Assembly (NCBI GenBank): GCA_020720905.1
Contig: DYNT01000082.1
Span: 1-6,267 of the forward strand
Source: Micavibrio aeruginosavorus
Lineage (GTDB): Bacteria > Pseudomonadota > Alphaproteobacteria > UBA9219
Direction of reading: 5' to 3'
DNA: 6,267 nt
Of this stretch, positions 5,119-6,267 are shown piece by piece (position 1 is the stretch's first letter; the number at the start of each line of letters is the position of its first letter). Position numbers and translations under genes: made by a program. The notes under the pieces were generated by a model that was given only the letters and a program-made list of their open reading frames with translations, was not told the origin of the DNA and did not search any database.

Positions 5119-6267
5119 CTAAAGAAGCCAAAAAGGAAGCACCCTCTCGGCCACGGCAACAACTTGATTTGCCTTATCAAAAGATGGGATAGCCACTAAA
5201 CGATCTTGATGCCACAAAGCAGGTAAAGACGCCCGCGCCCATGCAGAGGGAATTTGGCGGCGCAAAAGGGGCTCTAGTGCATCCAAAAGCGCATGGGGCG
5301 GCATACCCAAAGGGCGCAGCGTCAACCCTACCCTATCTTCAAGAAGCGTCACGCGCCAGCGCCCGTCCCATAAAACCGTTTTCTGAAAAACAAGCAAAGG
5401 ACTATCAGTTATCGCCCCAACTTCACGCGCAAAGACGATTGTTTTCCCACCTTCCTTTTTTTGAACAAGACAGCCGTGAAGCGTGCGGCGCGCTTGCGTA
5501 GACGGAGTAAAAACCCAATCCAACAGCGCCACCAACCCTTCGCGCTGAGGTGGATAGTCCGTAGGATGAAGCGCGGTTAAACACGCAGCCACAGCGCGAA
5601 GCGCCACAGCACGGGGAGCAGAAGCCAAAGCCTCACGCGCTACACTGAAAGCGCCATAAGGTTCCGCCACGACAGCGCCTTGCAAAAAAGCCTTAGTGTA
5701 ATAGTCCAGCGCTTCCTTAGCCTCACGGGCGCGAGCGGCCAAATCCACAAGGCGCTGCGCCGTCAATCCCTCTTGCTCTAGCAACGGCATCACGTGGCGC
5801 AAACGTCCGCGAGCGTATTTCTCTTTTTCATTGCTGGGGTCAGTAACAAAGGAAATGGCGTGAGCCTCACACGTTGCAAGCAATCGCGCTTTGGGTAAAG
5901 ACAGGAAAGGCCGCGCCAGCATCACGCCCTCTTTCTCGCTGCGCTGTGCCATCCCCACAAGACCGTCAATTCCGCTTCCCTTGGCAAAGCGCATCAAAAC
6001 CGTTTCGACTTGATCATCCGCATGATGGGCAAGAAACAGCGTTTTAATGTTGTGTTTTTTGCATGCCTCTAGCAAAAGCGCATAACGCGCCTCTCGCGCT
6101 TTGACGTGGATGCGGCTTGCGATGAGATCGTGCTGCCACGGCAAAATCTCGGACGCGATCCCCATCGCCGCCAAGCGCGCCGCGACGCTTTGCGCCTCTG
6201 CCGCCGATTCCTCACGCAGGCCATGTTCAACGATAAGGGCAATAATTTGCCTCCCCCCTTGCGGGGG
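5119..6267 (-). CDS. tilS: tRNA(Ile)-lysidine synthetase TilS, N-terminus cut by the window edge
   Basis: TilS ligates lysine to C34 of the CAU-anticodon tRNA-Ile, using ATP, so that it reads AUA and is charged with isoleucine; it is cytoplasmic and essential in most bacteria. The frame is open from the TAG at 5119-5121 to the right edge, giving 382 residues of a usual 400-450. The first about 35-50 residues, with the SGGxDS P-loop, lie outside. Visible hallmarks, counted from the edge, are the VEHGLREESAAEA segment (13-25), LAHHADDQVETVLMR (79-93) with GSGIDGLVGM (97-106), and TDPSNE (142-147) with RGRLRHVMPLL (153-163). Together these make up most of the N-type ATP pyrophosphatase domain. 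The remainder is the less conserved substrate-binding and C-terminal part, ending RVLPFWLL. A TTG at 6174 could be mistaken for the start, but the coding clearly continues upstream. tilS followed by ftsH is a common proteobacterial order. Confidence 0.95.
   Translation of the reverse strand, partial: PPQGGRQIIALIVEHGLREESAAEAQSVAARLAAMGIASEILPWQHDLIASRIHVKAREARYALLLEACKKHNIKTLFLAHHADDQVETVLMRFAKGSGIDGLVGMAQRSEKEGVMLARPFLSLPKARLLATCEAHAISFVTDPSNEKEKYARGRLRHVMPLLEQEGLTAQRLVDLAARAREAKEALDYYTKAFLQGAVVAEPYGAFSVAREALASAPRAVALRAVAACLTALHPTDYPPQREGLVALLDWVFTPSTQARRTLHGCLVQKKEGGKTIVFAREVGAITDSPLLVFQKTVLWDGRWRVTLLEDRVGLTLRPLGMPPHALLDALEPLLRRQIPSAWARASLPALWHQDRLVAIPSFDKANQVVAVAERVLPFWLL

Noticed and set aside
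6174..6174. TTG at 6174 as the start of tilS
   Set aside because: The frame stays open to the window edge and encodes typical upstream TilS sequence (VEHGLREESAAEA), so the gene begins outside the window.
6253..6267. CCCCC-CTTG-CGGGGG hairpin at the right edge
   Set aside because: It lies within tilS coding sequence encoding Pro/Gly codons and is cut by the window end, so no separate function can be supported.

Overview
The window looks like chromosomal DNA from an alphaproteobacterium of moderate GC (about 50-55% by eye). The evidence is a right half reading tilS > ftsH > RDD-family gene on the minus strand, FtsH and TilS proteins of alphaproteobacterial style, and use of TTG/GTG starts with weak ribosome binding sites. 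I cannot fix the order. No phage, transposase, CRISPR, rRNA or tRNA gene was seen.

Layout from left to right. Positions 1-136 are a leader with no convincing gene. Positions 137-493 (+) encode a 118-residue basic, helical protein of unknown function; its start is set by a perfect AAGGAG at 125-130. Positions 494-965 have no gene. Within them, 729-891 form a 163-bp nested inverted-repeat element that can fold into a cruciform or cloverleaf shape. Positions 966-2468 (+) encode a 500-residue protein with eight CxxC knuckles in two blocks of four (a doubled DnaJ-like cysteine-rich module) and three C-terminal membrane helices. Positions 2449-3015 (-) encode a small RDD-family membrane protein whose 3' end overlaps that gene by 20 nt, tail to tail. 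Positions 3019-4938 (-) encode FtsH. Positions 4939-5118 are an intergenic stretch with an 11-bp perfect, longer imperfect, inverted repeat and promoter-like sequences. Positions 5119-6267 (-) encode TilS, which runs off the right edge without its N-terminal P-loop.

The minus-strand genes read as an operon-like series: tRNA-Ile lysidine synthetase, then the membrane AAA+ protease, then the RDD protein. The RDD frame starts 3 nt after the ftsH stop and is in the same reading frame, so translational coupling is likely. tilS-ftsH adjacency is common in Proteobacteria; the RDD gene after ftsH is less standard. The most unusual items are the doubled zinc-knuckle membrane protein and the palindromic element just upstream of it. 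I did not find clear evidence of a new multi-gene system.
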